In this document: one piece after another, positions 55,300 to 55,334 of the stretch
Layout of the letters: every line of letters starts with the position of its first letter
How positions within the stretch are numbered: position 1 is the first letter of the stretch
Assembly: GCF_000499525.1 (NCBI RefSeq)
Contig: NZ_HG529418.1
Location: 1-55,334 of the forward strand
DNA length: 55,334 nucleotides
Direction of reading: 5' to 3'
Source of the DNA: Faecalimicrobium dakarense
GTDB lineage: Bacteria > Bacillota > Clostridia > Peptostreptococcales > Peptostreptococcaceae
Translations under genes and position numbers: made by a program
Notes under the pieces: model-generated
Seen by the model: the letters and a program-made list of their open reading frames with translations, nothing else
Told to the model about the DNA's origin: nothing
The model's database searches: none

Positions 55300-55334
55300 A
55301 TTACTTGTCCTTAAGAAAAGGGCAAAATAAAAAT

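Overview
The window is AT-rich Gram-positive DNA spanning a chromosomal replication origin. Gene content and order (rpmH-dnaA-dnaN-yaaA-recF-gyrB-gyrA; rnpA-yidD-yidC-jag-mnmE-mnmG-rsmG-noc-soj-spo0J; rpsF-ssb-rpsR; gdpP-rplI-dnaB; purA) indicate a member of the Clostridia. The selenium-linked yedF/DUF3343/cysteine desulfurase genes and the protein sequences suggest a relative of Clostridioides, Paraclostridium or Romboutsia (Peptostreptococcaceae). The genus is an inference; no marker gene was compared.

Layout. (1) 1-2.4 kb, minus strand: a bacteriohemerythrin, an orphan PotD-type lipoprotein and a small holin-like membrane protein. (2) 2.4-15.3 kb: an accessory region of one- to three-gene units (MFS pump with TetR and a small membrane protein; YetF-like protein plus an Arg-rich small protein; Imm-5-like immunity protein; DUF2935 protein; XpaC+TelA; membrane-anchored XRE regulator; MarR+MFS pump). 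These units are separated by copies of a short sequence that resembles the last 18 bp of rlmH, the gene bounding the region at 15.3 kb. The arrangement recalls SCC-type integration at rlmH or a cassette array, and no recombinase gene is present in the window. A decayed potD fragment lies next to the rlmH end. (3) 15.3-20.5 kb: rlmH (frameshifted as given), yycJ, a membrane M1 peptidase, then plus-strand dnaD-like and dnaC-like loader genes. (4) 20.49-20.91 kb: five-tRNA operon Lys-Glu-Val-Asp-Thr (minus). (5) 21-29.4 kb, minus: purA, a small unknown gene, dnaB helicase, rplI, gdpP, yybS-like, mazG-like, rpsR, ssb, rpsF. (6) 29.7-37.5 kb: aminotransferase, DUF951, DUF3343, yedF, an HTH-TPR regulator, a cysteine desulfurase family gene, parB, parA, noc. 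(7) 37.6-44.0 kb: rsmG, mnmG, mnmE, jag, yidC, yidD, rnpA, rpmH. (8) 44.0-46.2 kb: bipartite oriC with DnaA boxes on both sides of dnaA and a DnaA-trio-like tract before dnaN. (9) 46.2-55.3 kb, plus: dnaN, yaaA, recF, gyrB, gyrA, ytxH, DUF948, and an rsbV-rsbW-sigB type module. The window ends at a strong promoter that probably serves an rRNA operon.

The replication, segregation and translation genes diverge from the origin, so most are transcribed co-directionally with replication. Three homopolymer-associated reading-frame anomalies (rlmH, rpmH, dnaC-like) point to possible base-level sequence errors, because L34 in particular is nearly universal. The most interesting content is the rlmH-anchored array of attachment-like repeats, two of which can fold into the same two-stem structure with compensatory base changes.
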